Below, in pieces: positions 50,098 through 58,901 of a DNA stretch of 64,000 bases; position 1 is the stretch's first letter; each line of letters begins with the position of its first letter. The notes below the pieces were generated by a model. That model ran no database searches, had not been told where the DNA came from, and was given only the letters and a program-made list of their open reading frames with translations. The stretch comes from Alloiococcus otitis ATCC 51267 (GTDB lineage Bacteria > Bacillota > Bacilli > Lactobacillales > Carnobacteriaceae_A), in contig NZ_JH992958.1 of the NCBI RefSeq assembly GCF_000315445.1, positions 421,092 through 485,091 on the forward strand, written 5' to 3'. Both the position numbers and the translations under genes were made by a program.

Positions 50098-51492
50098 GTG
50101 TCTTGGAAATTAAAAGAGATTGCCCAGGCAGTTGGGGGAGAACTAGTTAGTGCGGACGGCCAGGAGGAGGTCACCGGGGTCCACTTTGATTCAAGGCGAC
50201 TTGAACCAGGTGACTTGTTTGTTCCTATTTTAGGCCAGCGGGATGGTCATGATTTTGCCCAAGCCGCCCTAGACCAAGGAGCTAGCGGAGCCTTTTGGGC
50301 CAAAGATTCAAGCTTAGCCCCTAAAGGCCTTCCCTTGATCAAGGTAGAAGATAGCTACCAGGCCCTAGTTGACCTGGCCAAGTGGCATCTTGAAGCTGTC
50401 GCACCTATGAAAATTGCCATCACCGGCAGTAATGGGAAGACCACTACTAAGGACATGGTGGCTAGTGTGGTGGGCCAAGAATTTAAGTGTCACAAAACAG
50501 TTGGCAACTTAAATAATGAACTGGGCGTGCCCATGACTATCTTAGCCATGCCTGAAGACTGCCAGGTCATAGTTGTTGAAATGGGCATGGATGGACCAGG
50601 TCAGATCTCGGCCTTGTCCAAACTCTTGCAGCCTGACATTGCCATTATCACCATGATTGGTGAAGCCCACATTGAGTTTTTTGGGTCAAGGGACATGATA
50701 GCCCAGGCCAAACTGGAAATTCTAGACGGCCTAAGCGACCAGGGCGTCTTTATTGCCAACGGTGATGAACCCCTGCTTGAGTCTGCCTTGAACCACCACC
50801 CCCATAGCCTGCGTTTTGGCCAATCGCCCCACAATGACATCTATCCTTTGACTACTGAGATTGGACAGCGGCAAAGCCAGTTTACCCTTAACCTGGACCC
50901 TAGTCTGCAATTTACCATCCCTTCACCAGGAAAATATAATGTCATTAACGCCCTAGCTGCAGTCTTGGTAGCCCAGGTCTTGAACTTGGACCTCCAACTA
51001 GCTGTCCAGGGCTTAGCCCATTTCCAGCTGAGCAAAAACCGGCTGGAGTGGTTGGACGGCTACAAGCAGGCCCACCTATTAAATGATGCTTACAACGCTA
51101 GTCCCACTTCCATGAAGGCAGTCTTGGAATATTTCAGCCATTTAGACTTAGCGGGTGAGAAAATAGCTGTTTTAGGTGACTTGCGGGAGTTAGGATCCTT
51201 GTCCAGTCAACTCCACCAGTCCCTTAGTCAAGCCATAGACCCCAAACTTTTAGACCGGGTTGTTTTATATGGAACTGAAATGGCAGCCCTCTATCAGGTC
51301 TTGAAGGATGATTTTGATCCCGATCACTTGACTTACTTTCCAGAAGACCGAAAAGCCTTGACCGACTTCTTAAAAGACATCATGGGTCCATCTACTTATC
51401 TTTTGTTGAAGTCCAGTCTAGGAACAGGTCTGCTTAAAGTGGTCCAAGCCCTTAGTCAAAAAGAAGATGATGAAAACCAGCCCCTAGACTAA
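50098..51492 (+). CDS. murF: UDP-MurNAc-tripeptide--D-Ala-D-Ala ligase
   Basis: 464 residues from GTG 50098, with TAGGAG upstream. ATP-binding P-loop ITGSNGKTTTKDMVASV (near residue 108), NLNNELGVPMTIL, IAIITMIGEAHIEFFGS and the third-domain NDAYNASPTSMKAVLEYF are typical of MurF. It attaches D-Ala-D-Ala to the UDP-tripeptide as the last cytoplasmic step of murein precursor synthesis. It shares a transcript with ddl, 11 bases apart. Confidence 0.95.
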   Translation: MSWKLKEIAQAVGGELVSADGQEEVTGVHFDSRRLEPGDLFVPILGQRDGHDFAQAALDQGASGAFWAKDSSLAPKGLPLIKVEDSYQALVDLAKWHLEAVAPMKIAITGSNGKTTTKDMVASVVGQEFKCHKTVGNLNNELGVPMTILAMPEDCQVIVVEMGMDGPGQISALSKLLQPDIAIITMIGEAHIEFFGSRDMIAQAKLEILDGLSDQGVFIANGDEPLLESALNHHPHSLRFGQSPHNDIYPLTTEIGQRQSQFTLNLDPSLQFTIPSPGKYNVINALAAVLVAQVLNLDLQLAVQGLAHFQLSKNRLEWLDGYKQAHLLNDAYNASPTSMKAVLEYFSHLDLAGEKIAVLGDLRELGSLSSQLHQSLSQAIDPKLLDRVVLYGTEMAALYQVLKDDFDPDHLTYFPEDRKALTDFLKDIMGPSTYLLLKSSLGTGLLKVVQALSQKEDDENQPLD

Positions 51493-51545
51493 TGGGTCAG
51501 GGTTTTTTTTGGCCCCGGTGCTAGGAAAGAAGGGAAGTCGTTCAG

Positions 51546-52994
51546 ATGAATTTTTTGGACCTCCAATTAAGTCCAGATTTAGTTAAGGCCTTAAGCAAGA
51601 AGGGTTACAGCCAGCCGACCCGAATCCAAGTTCAGACCATTCCCTTGCTCTTAGAGGGGAAGGATGTCATTGGCCAGGCACAGACGGGGACAGGGAAAAC
51701 AGCTGCCTACGCCCTCCCCTTGCTTGACTTATTAGACCCTGATCAAGCTAGACCTCAAGCCTTGATCTTAACCCCTACCCGGGAGTTGGCCAGCCAGGTC
51801 AAGGGGGAAATCGACTCCTTTGGTTACTTTAAGTCTTTAAAATGCCTGGCCATTTTTGGCGGTGTTTCAATCAAAGACCAAATCAAGGCCCTTAAGCAGG
51901 GCAGTCAAATCTTAGTGGCCACACCTGGCCGCTTGTTGGACTTGTTGCAGCGGGGGAAGGTGGATACTTCTGGAGTGACCAGGCTTGTTTTAGATGAAGC
52001 TGACCAAATGATGGACATGGGCTTTATTGAGGATATCAAAGAGATCCTAAGCTACTTGGGTATGCTCCAGCAAACAGCTCTGTTTTCGGCTACCTTGCCT
52101 GATGAAGTCCTAACCATTGCAAAAGACTTCATCCCCAATTACCACCAGGTCAGTTTAGGAAGTAAGAGTCAACCGGCCCAAGCTGTTAGCCAGTTCTTTA
52201 CCAAGGTCAAGGACTCGGAAAAATTCCAGGTCCTTCATGCCTTTTTGCAGGTTTTAGACCCGAAAGCTGCCTTGATCTTTGTCCGGACCAAGAAGCGGGT
52301 GGATGAAATGGTCCAGGCCCTGCAACAAATGACCTATCAAGTGGAAGGCCTCCACAGTGACTTTTCCCAAAAGCAAAGACTAGCCGTTATGCACCGGCTT
52401 AAGACCGGTCAAAGTAAGCTCTTAGTCGCCACAGACTTAGCTGCTCGGGGCTTGGACATCGACCATATCTCCCATGTCTTCAATTTTGATGCCCCTCAAG
52501 ATGCGGAAAGCTACACCCATCGGATTGGACGGACGGGACGGGCAGGCTCGCAAGGGATGGCCATCACCTTCTTCGAACCCAAAGAACATGGCTATTTAAA
52601 AAAACTTGAGAAAGAAATTGGCCACAAACTTCAACCCCTTAAGCCCCCGACTTCAAGCGACTTATACTACCACAAGCTTGATGCAGCTTACCAAAATGTT
52701 CAGTCCAGTCTCGACCAAGACGACCTAGTTTCTCTCTACCCTGCTGCAGAGGATTTGTTAGACCACTACCCGGCTAAAGACTTGGTGGCTCTTTTGGTCA
52801 AGGTTTTGACTGAGGACCAAATTTCTGCTCAGGATGTCAAACTCAGTCCACAAAAAGACCTGCCCCATTTAGAACGGTCAGGTAAGAAGTCCAAAAACAA
52901 AAGAGGCCCAAACAAAGGACAAAGAAAACGGCGCCAAGGCAAGGTTGACAAAAACAAGCGGCATAGACATAAAAGGAGAGGGAAAGGACCTTAA
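51546..52994 (+). CDS. cshA: DEAD-box RNA helicase
   Basis: 482 residues. Motifs: Q (YSQPTRIQVQTIPLLLEG), I AQTGTGKTAAYALP, Ia PTRELA, II LDEADQMMDMGF, III SAT, IV ALIFVRT, V DLAARGLDI and VI HRIGRTGRAG. A C-terminal extension ends in an Arg/Lys-rich tail (about 440-482, KNKRGPNKGQRKRRQGK and more), which usually contacts RNA. CshA acts in RNA turnover, ribosome assembly and cold growth. It lies between murF and acpS as is common in Bacillota. Confidence 0.92.
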   Translation: MNFLDLQLSPDLVKALSKKGYSQPTRIQVQTIPLLLEGKDVIGQAQTGTGKTAAYALPLLDLLDPDQARPQALILTPTRELASQVKGEIDSFGYFKSLKCLAIFGGVSIKDQIKALKQGSQILVATPGRLLDLLQRGKVDTSGVTRLVLDEADQMMDMGFIEDIKEILSYLGMLQQTALFSATLPDEVLTIAKDFIPNYHQVSLGSKSQPAQAVSQFFTKVKDSEKFQVLHAFLQVLDPKAALIFVRTKKRVDEMVQALQQMTYQVEGLHSDFSQKQRLAVMHRLKTGQSKLLVATDLAARGLDIDHISHVFNFDAPQDAESYTHRIGRTGRAGSQGMAITFFEPKEHGYLKKLEKEIGHKLQPLKPPTSSDLYYHKLDAAYQNVQSSLDQDDLVSLYPAAEDLLDHYPAKDLVALLVKVLTEDQISAQDVKLSPQKDLPHLERSGKKSKNKRGPNKGQRKRRQGKVDKNKRHRHKRRGKGP

Positions 52995-53043
52995 AAAACT
53001 TGCTTTTTCTCTCGGTCTGATCATTTTCTAGGAGGGGTTACAA

Positions 53044-53397
53044 ATGATTACAGGAATAGGTGTCGATATTGTTGAAATTAGCCGAATTCAAGCTGCTTGG
53101 GACCGGAAGCCCAGCTTTGCCCAGCGGATTTTAACTCAAAGTGAGTTGGCTTATTTCGAGAAAGTGACTGGCAGGCGGAAAATTGAATTTCTAGCGGGTC
53201 GGTTTGCCGGTAAAGAAGCTTACAGTAAAGCCTTGGGGACTGGTCTTGGACGCTTGAGCTTTAAAGATATTGAAATCCTATTCAATGACCAGGGCCAACC
53301 AGTCCTGACCGCACAGCCCAAAGATAGCCGGGCTTTGATTTCAATTTCTCACTCCAGAGATCTTTGCTTGGCCCAGGTTCTTTTACAAGAAGTTTGA
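53044..53397 (+). CDS. acpS: Holo-[acyl-carrier-protein] synthase
   Basis: 117 residues. GIGVDIVEISRIQ with the metal Asp and GRFAGKEAYSKALGTG with the metal Glu are the AcpS signatures, followed by LNDQGQPVLT-like and ISHSRDLCLAQVLL. It adds phosphopantetheine to acyl carrier protein for lipid synthesis. GGAGGGG precedes the ATG. In many relatives alr follows; here the next gene is the MazE-like antitoxin. Confidence 0.93.
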   Translation: MITGIGVDIVEISRIQAAWDRKPSFAQRILTQSELAYFEKVTGRRKIEFLAGRFAGKEAYSKALGTGLGRLSFKDIEILFNDQGQPVLTAQPKDSRALISISHSRDLCLAQVLLQEV

Positions 53398-53455
53398 GAC
53401 TTTGAAGCTGGCCATTCTGTGATTTCCATTTTTCCGAACCAGTAAACTGAATAGC

Positions 53456-53483
53456 TTGATATGTGAATAAAGTGTGATAAAAT
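53456..53483 (+). promoter_or_regulatory. mazEF promoter
   Basis: TTGATA (53456-53461), a 16-bp spacer and TAAAAT (53478-53483) lie about 60 bases before the antitoxin start. A toxin-antitoxin pair with its own promoter is usual; operator repeats were not clear to me. Confidence 0.6.
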
Positions 53484-53542
53484 TGTAGCCATAGTGTTGC
53501 TGTCCTTTTTCGCTATTTAATATTTCTTTCGGAGGGTGTATC

Positions 53543-53794
53543 ATGGAAGAACAACAATCAAAAGAATTAACTGTTAAAGTGGATTCGGGGACTTACAATG
53601 CCTTTCAAGCTTACTGTGAAGAATCTAGTTTTGACCAGGACGAAATTGTTGAACACTTAATGGACCGCTTCGTTGATGAGAGCCGAATGATGATCAATCA
53701 AATGCGCAAAGGTTATGCTGAAATGGCTAACCTCAATTTAGAGATAGCAGCTGAATTTTCTGAATGTGACAACGAGGTCAATATAAATTTGTAA
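53543..53794 (+). CDS. mazE: MazE-type antitoxin
   Basis: 83 residues, acidic. The N-terminal part (ELTVKVDSGTYNAFQAYCEESSFDQDEIVEHLMDR, about 8-43) is a ribbon-helix-helix-like DNA-binding segment. The C-terminal part (about 45-83, MINQMRKGYAEMANLNLEIAAEFSE) is the long helix that wraps the toxin in Bacillus MazE/NdoAI. It is placed directly before mazF, the usual order. GGAGGGTG precedes the ATG. It neutralises MazF and represses the operon. Confidence 0.85.
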   Translation: MEEQQSKELTVKVDSGTYNAFQAYCEESSFDQDEIVEHLMDRFVDESRMMINQMRKGYAEMANLNLEIAAEFSECDNEVNINL

Positions 53795-53843
53795 AATGAC
53801 ATAAGATTCTTCAACCGATGAGTCTTTATTAGGAGGAGTGCCA

Positions 53844-54200
53844 GTGGTGCAAAGAGGGGAGATCTATTACGCAGATCTATCTCCGGTGGTGGGTTCTGAA
53901 CAAGGCGGCATGCGACCGGTATTGATTTTGCAAAATAATGTAGGGAACAAGTACAGCCCTACTGTTATTGTTGCTGCCATAACGACTAGGATAAATAAGG
54001 GCCGGATGCCGACGCACGTTGAGGTTGGAGAAAAAAATGGCTTAGAAAAGAATTCTGTCGTTTTACTTGAACAAATTCGGACAATTGACAAACAACGGAT
54101 TAAGGACAAGGTAACACAGCTAAAGAAAGAAAAAATGAAAGAAATTGACGATGCCTTGAGGATAAGCATCGGACTTTCTAACAAATATAAATATATCTAA
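53844..54200 (+). CDS. mazF: MazF-type mRNA interferase toxin
   Basis: 118 residues from GTG 53844, seven bases after AGGAGG; GTG 53838 is too near the site. [29 protein letters not shown] is the PemK/MazF barrel start with the substrate-binding loop. [19 protein letters not shown] and [14 protein letters not shown] carry the residues for RNA cleavage. Bacillus homologues cut mRNA at UACAU. An ISL3-type element lies 52 bases past the stop, so the native downstream context is interrupted. The toxin frame is intact. Confidence 0.93.
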   Translation: MVQRGEIYYADLSPVVGSEQGGMRPVLILQNNVGNKYSPTVIVAAITTRINKGRMPTHVEVGEKNGLEKNSVVLLEQIRTIDKQRIKDKVTQLKKEKMKEIDDALRISIGLSNKYKYI

Positions 54201-54252
54201 AGCCATCCAAGCCCAAGTTATAGAGAGATTTTAAACCGTCTTGGAGGAATAA

Positions 54253-55757
54253 GGTTCTACAACATTTGACGTTGGTGAGGGATTCACCAGCGTCATTTTT
54301 TATTTGATGTTTTCGCCCTTTTTTCTTTTATATATAGAAAAACAAGTGAATTCCCCTTACAATATAGTCACCACAACTTAAGAAAGGAGAAATTCACTTG
54401 CCTCATCAACATGATATTCGAAATTTAATTCAGATTCAAGATGAAAACATTATTTTTCAGGAGCCGATGACGGAAGAAAGGGAAGTCAAAGGACAAGCGG
54501 CCTTGATTCTTCATGCCACTTTAACCTACACACCACACTGCTGTGCTAAATGTGGTGTCGTTAACCAAGACTGTACCATCATCAAAAATGGCACGCAGGA
54601 ATCCATGATTACCCTCCCCTTTCACCCCTTCAAACCCTTTTATTTATGTCTCCGTAAGCAACGCTTTTATTGCCGTTCCTGTGGGAAAACATTTATGGCT
54701 TCGACCCATTTGGTTAACTTCAATTGCTTTATTGCCAATCCGCTGAAAGCTGGGGTAGCCTTTGAAGCAAGTCGGGCGGTTTCATATAAAGATATCGCCG
54801 AACGTTTCAATATTTCTTGGTCTTCCGTTGCCCGTTTTGCCCGTCTAGCGGCGAAAGAAAGACGGAAGGGCCCCAAAAGCCTGCCTGCCCACCTATCCTT
54901 TGATGAATTTAAATATAAGAAAGGGAAAATGGCCTTTGACTATATTGATGCCGCTACCGGTCAGATCTTAGGTATTGTTTCCGGTCGGACCCAATATAAA
55001 ATCACCCAACACTTTATCAGCCAGTACAGTCTAAAAGACCGGCAACAGGTCCAAACGGTGACCATTGACATGAATGCCGGCTATGTTTCTTGTATTCGTG
55101 AACTCTTCCCCCAAGCTAAGATCATCATTGATCGCTTCCACTTAGTCCAATTGATCAATCGGTCGTTTAACCAAACCCGGATTCAATACATGAACCAACT
55201 CAAATCCAACTCTTCGGATCAAAAGAAATAGAGGCGACTCAAAGCTTATTGGAAGCTCTTCTTAAAAAAAGAATCTGACTTATCCTATACGTCCTATCAC
55301 TTTTACCGTCTCTTTGGTCAACGAACCGAAGCGGGTATTCTTCAGGAAATGTTGGCCTATGATCCGTCCTTAAAACGGCATTACCGGCTTTATCAAGACT
55401 TGATAAAGGCCATTGAAGACCAAGACATGGCCAAGCTAGAAGATCGATTAGCCGTCAACCAAGAAGGATTATCCAACTACATGAAACGCAGCCTCAAAAC
55501 CCTGGCCAAACACCTCCCCTTTATTGAGAACACCTTCCACTATCCGTATACCAACGGTAAAATTGAAGGTACCCATCATAAAATCAAAGTCTTAAACCGC
55601 ATTGCATATGGCTTCCGAAACCTTGGCAATTACCTCGACCGGATTTGCCTTTACTTTAGCTCCCAACCCATTCAATAAAAAAGGGGCAACTTTAAGAAGT
55701 TGCCCCAAAAAAGAACAGTGACTATATTATACCACCAACGCTAAAAAATGAAGAGCC
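54253..55757 (+). mobile_element. ISL3-family insertion sequence (1505 bp), defective transposase
   Basis: The ends GGTTCTACAACATTTGACGT (54253) and, from 55757 on the other strand, GGCTCTTCATTTTTTAGCGT match at about 18 of 25 positions, both running on into TGGTG. AGGAATAA at 54245-54252 is repeated at 55758-55765, the 8-bp duplication expected for ISL3. The left end holds a GGTGA/TCACC hairpin with a T-run, and the right end a GGGGCAACTT/AAGTTGCCCC hairpin. The transposase has an in-frame TAG. The element sits between mazF and a 38-bp palindromic terminator that probably once ended the mazEF transcript. Confidence 0.87.
54398..55678 (+). pseudogene. ISL3-family transposase split by an in-frame amber codon
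   Basis: Two halves, 54398-55231 and 55232-55678, read in one frame with only a TAG (55229-55231) between, after the residues SSDQKK and before RRLKAYWKLF. The N-terminal zinc-binding region (CCAKCGVVN near residue 46 and FYCRSCGKTF near 89) and the DDE domain (HLSFDEFKYKKGKMAFDY, VTIDMNAGYVSCIRELFPQAKIIIDRFHLVQ, and the Glu region NGKIEGTHHKIKVLNRIAYGFRN) are all still there. A single base change at what was probably a Tyr codon would restore it. TTG 54398 has AAAGGAG ahead. The element is probably immobile unless the stop is read through. Confidence 0.85.
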
Positions 55758-55760
55758 AGG

Positions 55761-55800
55761 AATAAAACAGCAAGCAGTCGACTGCTTGCTGTTTTATTTT
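55761..55800. terminator. 38-bp perfect palindrome, terminator
   Basis: AATAAAACAGCAAGCAGTC meets its exact reverse complement with no spacer base (55761-55798), followed by TT. It can end transcription from either side. The right target duplication of the ISL3 element overlaps its first five bases. Confidence 0.85.
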
Positions 55801-55915
55801 TCTGCCGTTTGCTTGTGGTAGAGTCAGAGGGCTAGTACGAAAGGGGCTGATCTTATGCTAGTTTTTCAACCAAAATTCTCTAGACAAACTATTGAAAAAA
55901 AAGAGAACCCCCTTG

Positions 55916-55934
55916 TTTTTTTTTTTTTTTTTTT
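55916..55934 (+). repeat. Homopolymer of 19 T upstream of the capsule operon
   Basis: A run of 19 consecutive T (55916-55934) lies about 105 bases before the pgsA start. Such tracts slip during replication and may change promoter spacing or act as an UP-like element. I see no clean -35/-10 pair right after it; TTTAAT (near 55972) and a poor -35 are the best candidates. The rest of 55801-56040 shows no gene. Confidence 0.7.
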
Positions 55935-56040
55935 CTGTAGGATTAGGAGTATGTGCTTTCTTGTCTTTAATAGAGTTCAGTAAGCACTGAAAATAAAGGG
56001 CTTGCATTAGGCCTTATCATGCTAAAAGGAGAGTTTAAAA

Positions 56041-57237
56041 TTGAAACTACCGCCCCGTGCTGAATTGCACAAGAAGCACTCAGTTAAGGATAGGATCCAA
56101 ATTTACCTTAAACGAAATGAAACTAGTTTGGGCCAAGTTCTTGTATTTTTTGTAATTGTATTATGTCTAACTATTGGGGGATTTTTTTACAGGACGTTTT
56201 CAACCCAAGCTAGCCCAGAGTCTCAATTTCATGTTCAAGCCAATGTCGAGACCCCATCTATATCTTTTGTGGGTGATATATCCTTGAGTCGCTATCTTGC
56301 AGAAATCGGTGAACGAGAGGGTTATGAGAATTTTTTTACATATGTTAAATCCCATTTTGATACTAGAGATTTGGTTGTTGCCAATCTTGAATCTGCCGTC
56401 ACCTATGACAATCGAACTTACGTTAAGCCGGCTTCAAGTTTAAGTGGAGGTATTTATTTGGATTCTTCCATTGACTCTGTCAAAGCCATGCAAGAAGCTG
56501 GCATTGGCCTGGTATCCATGGCCAATAACCATACTGGCGACATGGGCAAGCAAGGTATGGTTGACGGCATGGAAATTTTAAGACATGTGGGAATGGATTA
56601 TATTGGAATGGGTCATGATCAAGCAGAAGCTGGTCAAGCCTATCAGTTTGTTGCGAATGATTTGACTACCTCCATTTTTGCAGTTAGCGACGTGATTAAA
56701 CCTGGCCAAGCAGCTAGTAACGATGAACCAGGTGTTCTCACGACAAACTCTCAAGCTTTTCTTAACCTGGCCAATAGCTATGACCAAGAATCTGATTTGG
56801 TTATCGCCTATATCCATGCTGGAATAGAGTATATTCGCCAACCTGATGCAAACCACCAAGAGCTAGCTGAAAGTCTAATTGATGCTGGTGCAGATATTGT
56901 TATTAGCTCCCACACCCACTCCCTTCTGCCCGTTGAAAAATATCAGAATGGGATTATTTTTTATGGCCTAGGTAACTTTATTTTTGACCAAGGCATGCAA
57001 AGTTCAACCGATTCTGTGATTTTAGACATGGATATCAATAGCCCAGACCAGGTTCGTTTTACCTTAAGGCCAATGAAAATAGAGGCAGGTATTCCCAAAC
57101 CCAATCCTAATGGCTTGATCACTCAAAGGATTCAAAAACGCTTGACTGAGCGCCTGGATGATCAAGACTTTAAAATTGATAGGGCTGACAATATAGTTAT
57201 TGATTTTGACTTAGGTAATGATGGAGGTACGCCATGA
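56041..57237 (+). CDS. pgsA: Poly-gamma-glutamate capsule protein PgsA/CapA-like
   Basis: 398 residues from TTG 56041, with AAAAGGAG upstream. One N-terminal membrane helix (about 32-52, LGQVLVFFVIVLCLTIGGFFY) anchors an outward metallophosphatase-like domain: SISFVGDISLSRYLAEIG, ANLESAVT, VSMANNHTGDMGKQGM, IAYIHAGIEY and SSHTHSLLPVEKYQNGIIFYGLGNFIFD. The metal ligands (Asp, Asn/His, His-x-His) are intact. It is needed for polymer synthesis or export. It overlaps pgsB by four bases. The region appears AT-richer than the flanking genes, so transfer is possible. Confidence 0.9.
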   Translation: MKLPPRAELHKKHSVKDRIQIYLKRNETSLGQVLVFFVIVLCLTIGGFFYRTFSTQASPESQFHVQANVETPSISFVGDISLSRYLAEIGEREGYENFFTYVKSHFDTRDLVVANLESAVTYDNRTYVKPASSLSGGIYLDSSIDSVKAMQEAGIGLVSMANNHTGDMGKQGMVDGMEILRHVGMDYIGMGHDQAEAGQAYQFVANDLTTSIFAVSDVIKPGQAASNDEPGVLTTNSQAFLNLANSYDQESDLVIAYIHAGIEYIRQPDANHQELAESLIDAGADIVISSHTHSLLPVEKYQNGIIFYGLGNFIFDQGMQSSTDSVILDMDINSPDQVRFTLRPMKIEAGIPKPNPNGLITQRIQKRLTERLDDQDFKIDRADNIVIDFDLGNDGGTP

Positions 57238-58433
57238 CTTCCTTAATGGTTATTGTTTTATGTATTGGTCTTCTTATTGGACTAGGGGTTATAGAGAAGC
57301 AACGTAATGAAGAAAACATCAAAAAAATTGACCTACGTATTAATATTAATGGCACCAGGGGCAAGACAACAGTCACTCGTTTGGTTACAGGTGTGCTTCA
57401 AGCAGTTGGCTACCAAGTTATTGGAAAAACGACAGGTACTGAGTCTCGCATTATTTATTGGGACCGAGAGGAAGAGGAAGAGATCGAAAGACCTCCATCT
57501 GGACCTAATATTTTTGAACAAATATCAGTTATTGAAAAGGCAAGGAAAAGAGGGGCGAATGCCCTTGTATTAGAATGCATGGCAGTTAATCCAGAGTACC
57601 AAGATGTTTACTCTAATGAAATGTTTCAATCCAATATTACAGCCATCGTTAATGTCTTTGAAGACCATATGGATATCCTAGGTCCAACAAATGATCAAAT
57701 TGCTTGGGCCTATGCCAAGACCATCCCTAAAAATGGCCTTGTTGTCATCTCGGATGATAGTTATAAAGACTATTTTATAGAAGTTGCCCAGGAGAGAAAT
57801 TGCCGCGTAAAAGTCATAGATGAACCAGGAGTTAGTCAAGAATTACTGGAACGTTTTGACTATCTTGTTTTCCCTAACAACCTAGCTGTTCCGTTAGCGA
57901 TTGCTGAAGAACTCGGCATTGACCGCGATACTGCCATTAAAGGTATGCTTCAAGCTGACCCTGATCCGGGCATTATGCAATTGTTTGAGATAGGGGAGCC
58001 TATTGACCAGAAGGTTATTCTAGCTTATGCCTTTGCTGCTAATGAACCCACTTCTACCATGCTGATCTATGAAGAGCTCAAAGAAGATGGCCTAATAGGT
58101 GAAAGTCCTATTATTTTGATCAATTGCCGTGAAGACCGCAGTGACCGGACTAAATTATTCACCAAAGACTTTATTGGTCAAATAAAAGATGCCAGAGTTA
58201 TCGCCATTGGACAAAATACTGGTATCATTGAGAAGGCTATAAGATCAGGCAGGGTTAAGGTCAAGGATTATTTATCTTTGGAAGGGAAATCCTTGGAAGA
58301 TATTTACATGACCTTAATGACTTATGCTTCTGGTGAAGTTGTCTTGGGTATTGGAAATATTCATGGTGTCGGTGAAGATTTTTTTGCATACCTTGATGAA
58401 AATAACTTGTGGCAGAGAAGGAGAATGAATTGA
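57234..58433 (+). CDS. pgsB: Poly-gamma-glutamate synthase PgsB/CapB
   Basis: 399 residues. An N-terminal membrane segment (about 4-18, LMVIVLCIGLLIGLG) precedes the Mur-ligase-like ATP site RININGTRGKTTVTRLVTG (P-loop near residue 42). VLECMAVNPEYQ, VFEDHMDILGPT and LINCREDRSDRTKLFTKD are typical of PgsB. The enzyme links glutamate through the gamma-carboxyl with ATP, acting with PgsC. The TGATG overlap couples it with pgsC. Confidence 0.93.
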   Translation: MTSLMVIVLCIGLLIGLGVIEKQRNEENIKKIDLRININGTRGKTTVTRLVTGVLQAVGYQVIGKTTGTESRIIYWDREEEEEIERPPSGPNIFEQISVIEKARKRGANALVLECMAVNPEYQDVYSNEMFQSNITAIVNVFEDHMDILGPTNDQIAWAYAKTIPKNGLVVISDDSYKDYFIEVAQERNCRVKVIDEPGVSQELLERFDYLVFPNNLAVPLAIAEELGIDRDTAIKGMLQADPDPGIMQLFEIGEPIDQKVILAYAFAANEPTSTMLIYEELKEDGLIGESPIILINCREDRSDRTKLFTKDFIGQIKDARVIAIGQNTGIIEKAIRSGRVKVKDYLSLEGKSLEDIYMTLMTYASGEVVLGIGNIHGVGEDFFAYLDENNLWQRRRMN

Positions 58434-58885
58434 TGGCTCTAACAGATTTTTATATTGCCTTGGCTTTGGGCTTAACCCTATCCTTACTAGTGGAAAGCTT
58501 TTTTGGGATTATTGCTGGCGGGATGATTGCCCCGGGATACTTAGCCCTTTACATTGACGAACCTTTGATGCTTCTTCAAGTATATTTAATCTCACTGCTG
58601 GTTTATTTGATTGTCAATTATGGGATTTCGAAATTTGTCATTTTATATGGGAAGCGTTACTTTGTTTTAAATCTCTTGGTAGCTTTGGCATTAAAAATGC
58701 TTATTGAATTATTCTTATTTCCTACCCTCCTTCCCTTAGATTCGGTTATGTTTAGGGGGATTGGGGCAGTAGTTCCCGGTTTACTGGCCAATACTTACCG
58801 CCGGCAATCACTGCCGATAACTTTGGCTGCGTCATTGGGATTGACTCTTATAGTCGGTTTAGTTTTGTATCTGATATCTATATAA
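58433..58885 (+). CDS. pgsC: Poly-gamma-glutamate synthase membrane subunit PgsC/CapC
   Basis: 150 residues from ATG 58433, eight bases after AAGGAG; the longer frame reaching 58409 begins inside pgsB. Four or five helices are suggested. FYIALALGLTLSLLVESFFGIIAGGMIAPGYLAL is the characteristic opening and FRGIGAVVPGLLANTYRRQ the late conserved segment. It forms the membrane synthase with PgsB. It lies between pgsB and the gamma-glutamyltransferase gene. Confidence 0.93.
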   Translation: MALTDFYIALALGLTLSLLVESFFGIIAGGMIAPGYLALYIDEPLMLLQVYLISLLVYLIVNYGISKFVILYGKRYFVLNLLVALALKMLIELFLFPTLLPLDSVMFRGIGAVVPGLLANTYRRQSLPITLAASLGLTLIVGLVLYLISI

Positions 58886-58901
58886 AAGAGGAGTCCAAGT
58901 G

